Source of the DNA: Clostridia bacterium
GTDB lineage: Bacteria > Bacillota > Clostridia > Oscillospirales > CAG-272
Assembly (NCBI GenBank): GCA_017938205.1
Contig: JAGBCA010000044.1
Span: forward strand, 1 to 49,328
DNA: 49,328 bases
Direction: 5' to 3'
The notes below the pieces were generated by a model. It saw nothing but the letters and a program-made list of their open reading frames with translations. It was not told where the DNA came from and made no database searches. Shown piece by piece: positions 49,311 to 49,328 of the stretch. The first letter of the stretch is position 1; the number at the start of each line of letters is the position of its first letter. A program made the translations under genes and the position numbers.

Positions 49311-49328
49311 ATGACTAAAAGACCACCG
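49311..49328 (+). CDS. Start of a gene running off the window
   Basis: ATG at 49311 opens MTKRPP and stays open to the last base. AAAAAAGGG immediately precedes it, a poor but possible ribosome binding site at very short spacing. It lies about 110 bases downstream of a strong promoter. Too short to identify; the context suggests the first gene of a mobile element. Confidence 0.35.

Overview
The window looks like a chromosomal contig from an endospore-forming Clostridia-type Firmicute, probably an uncultured gut lineage. The evidence is a spoIIR gene with a forespore-type (sigma-F) promoter, a GerW/YtfJ sporulation gene beside scpA-scpB, a Bacillus-like order miaB-ylbF-mutS-mutL, an infC-rpmI operon behind an L20-type attenuator, and many near-consensus TTGACA-N17-TATAAT promoters with AGGAGG-type ribosome binding sites. 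No ribosomal RNA is present, so the species cannot be named from the sequence. The housekeeping part is moderately GC-rich; positions 20.6-24.8 kb and everything right of about 46.6 kb are clearly more AT-rich.

Layout. 1-1.0 kb (minus): infC, started by AUU, and rpmI, with rplT expected just off the left edge. 1.1-1.3 kb: an unrecognised structured small RNA with its own promoter and terminator. 1.4-11.4 kb (plus): lon, engB, an M50 metalloprotease, scpA, scpB, a DUF2953-like gene, ytfJ, a D,D-carboxypeptidase, rluB, a small unknown gene and an FAD oxidoreductase. 11.7-20.5 kb (minus): one operon, miaB-ylbF-mutS-mutL-tgt-trypsin-like lipoprotein, from a perfect consensus promoter. 20.6-24.8 kb (plus): an AT-rich insert with a secreted zinc metallopeptidase and a lipoprotein behind a terminator-containing leader. 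24.8-29.5 kb (minus): a GH20-type glycosidase, dxs and an AraC-type regulator. 29.6-33.5 kb (plus): a divergent sugar or sugar-acid operon (two TIM-barrel isomerases/epimerases, a Gfo/Idh/MocA dehydrogenase, an SDR).

33.6-34.4 kb carries a REP-associated tyrosine transposase (RAYT) between perfect 42-bp direct repeats and GTAG-type REP palindromes; one REP lies inside the transposase gene and others are scattered through the window. 34.4-41.8 kb (minus): two tandem, homologous giant secreted proteins with beta-helix-like repeats. 42-46.4 kb: spoIIR, smpB, a pseudouridine synthase, and a metal-efflux module (CadC/SmtB-like repressor, HMA chaperone, P1B ATPase) with its operator.

The right end (46.6-49.3 kb) is accessory DNA at a tRNA-Leu(GAG) gene. 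A 17-bp copy of the tRNA 3' end recurs 2.17 kb downstream, bracketing two zinc-ribbon genes. One encodes five repeated zinc ribbons plus a membrane TM2 domain and lies behind a leader that starts with a long hairpin and ends in an intrinsic terminator. Beyond the second att-like copy there is an array of seven short hairpins separated by ATATCATCA linkers that invert to TGATGATAT halfway, then three iteron-like direct repeats, a strong promoter and the start of a gene running off the window. This dyad hairpin array, the attenuated zinc-ribbon gene and the RAYT/REP locus are the best candidates for little-described systems.
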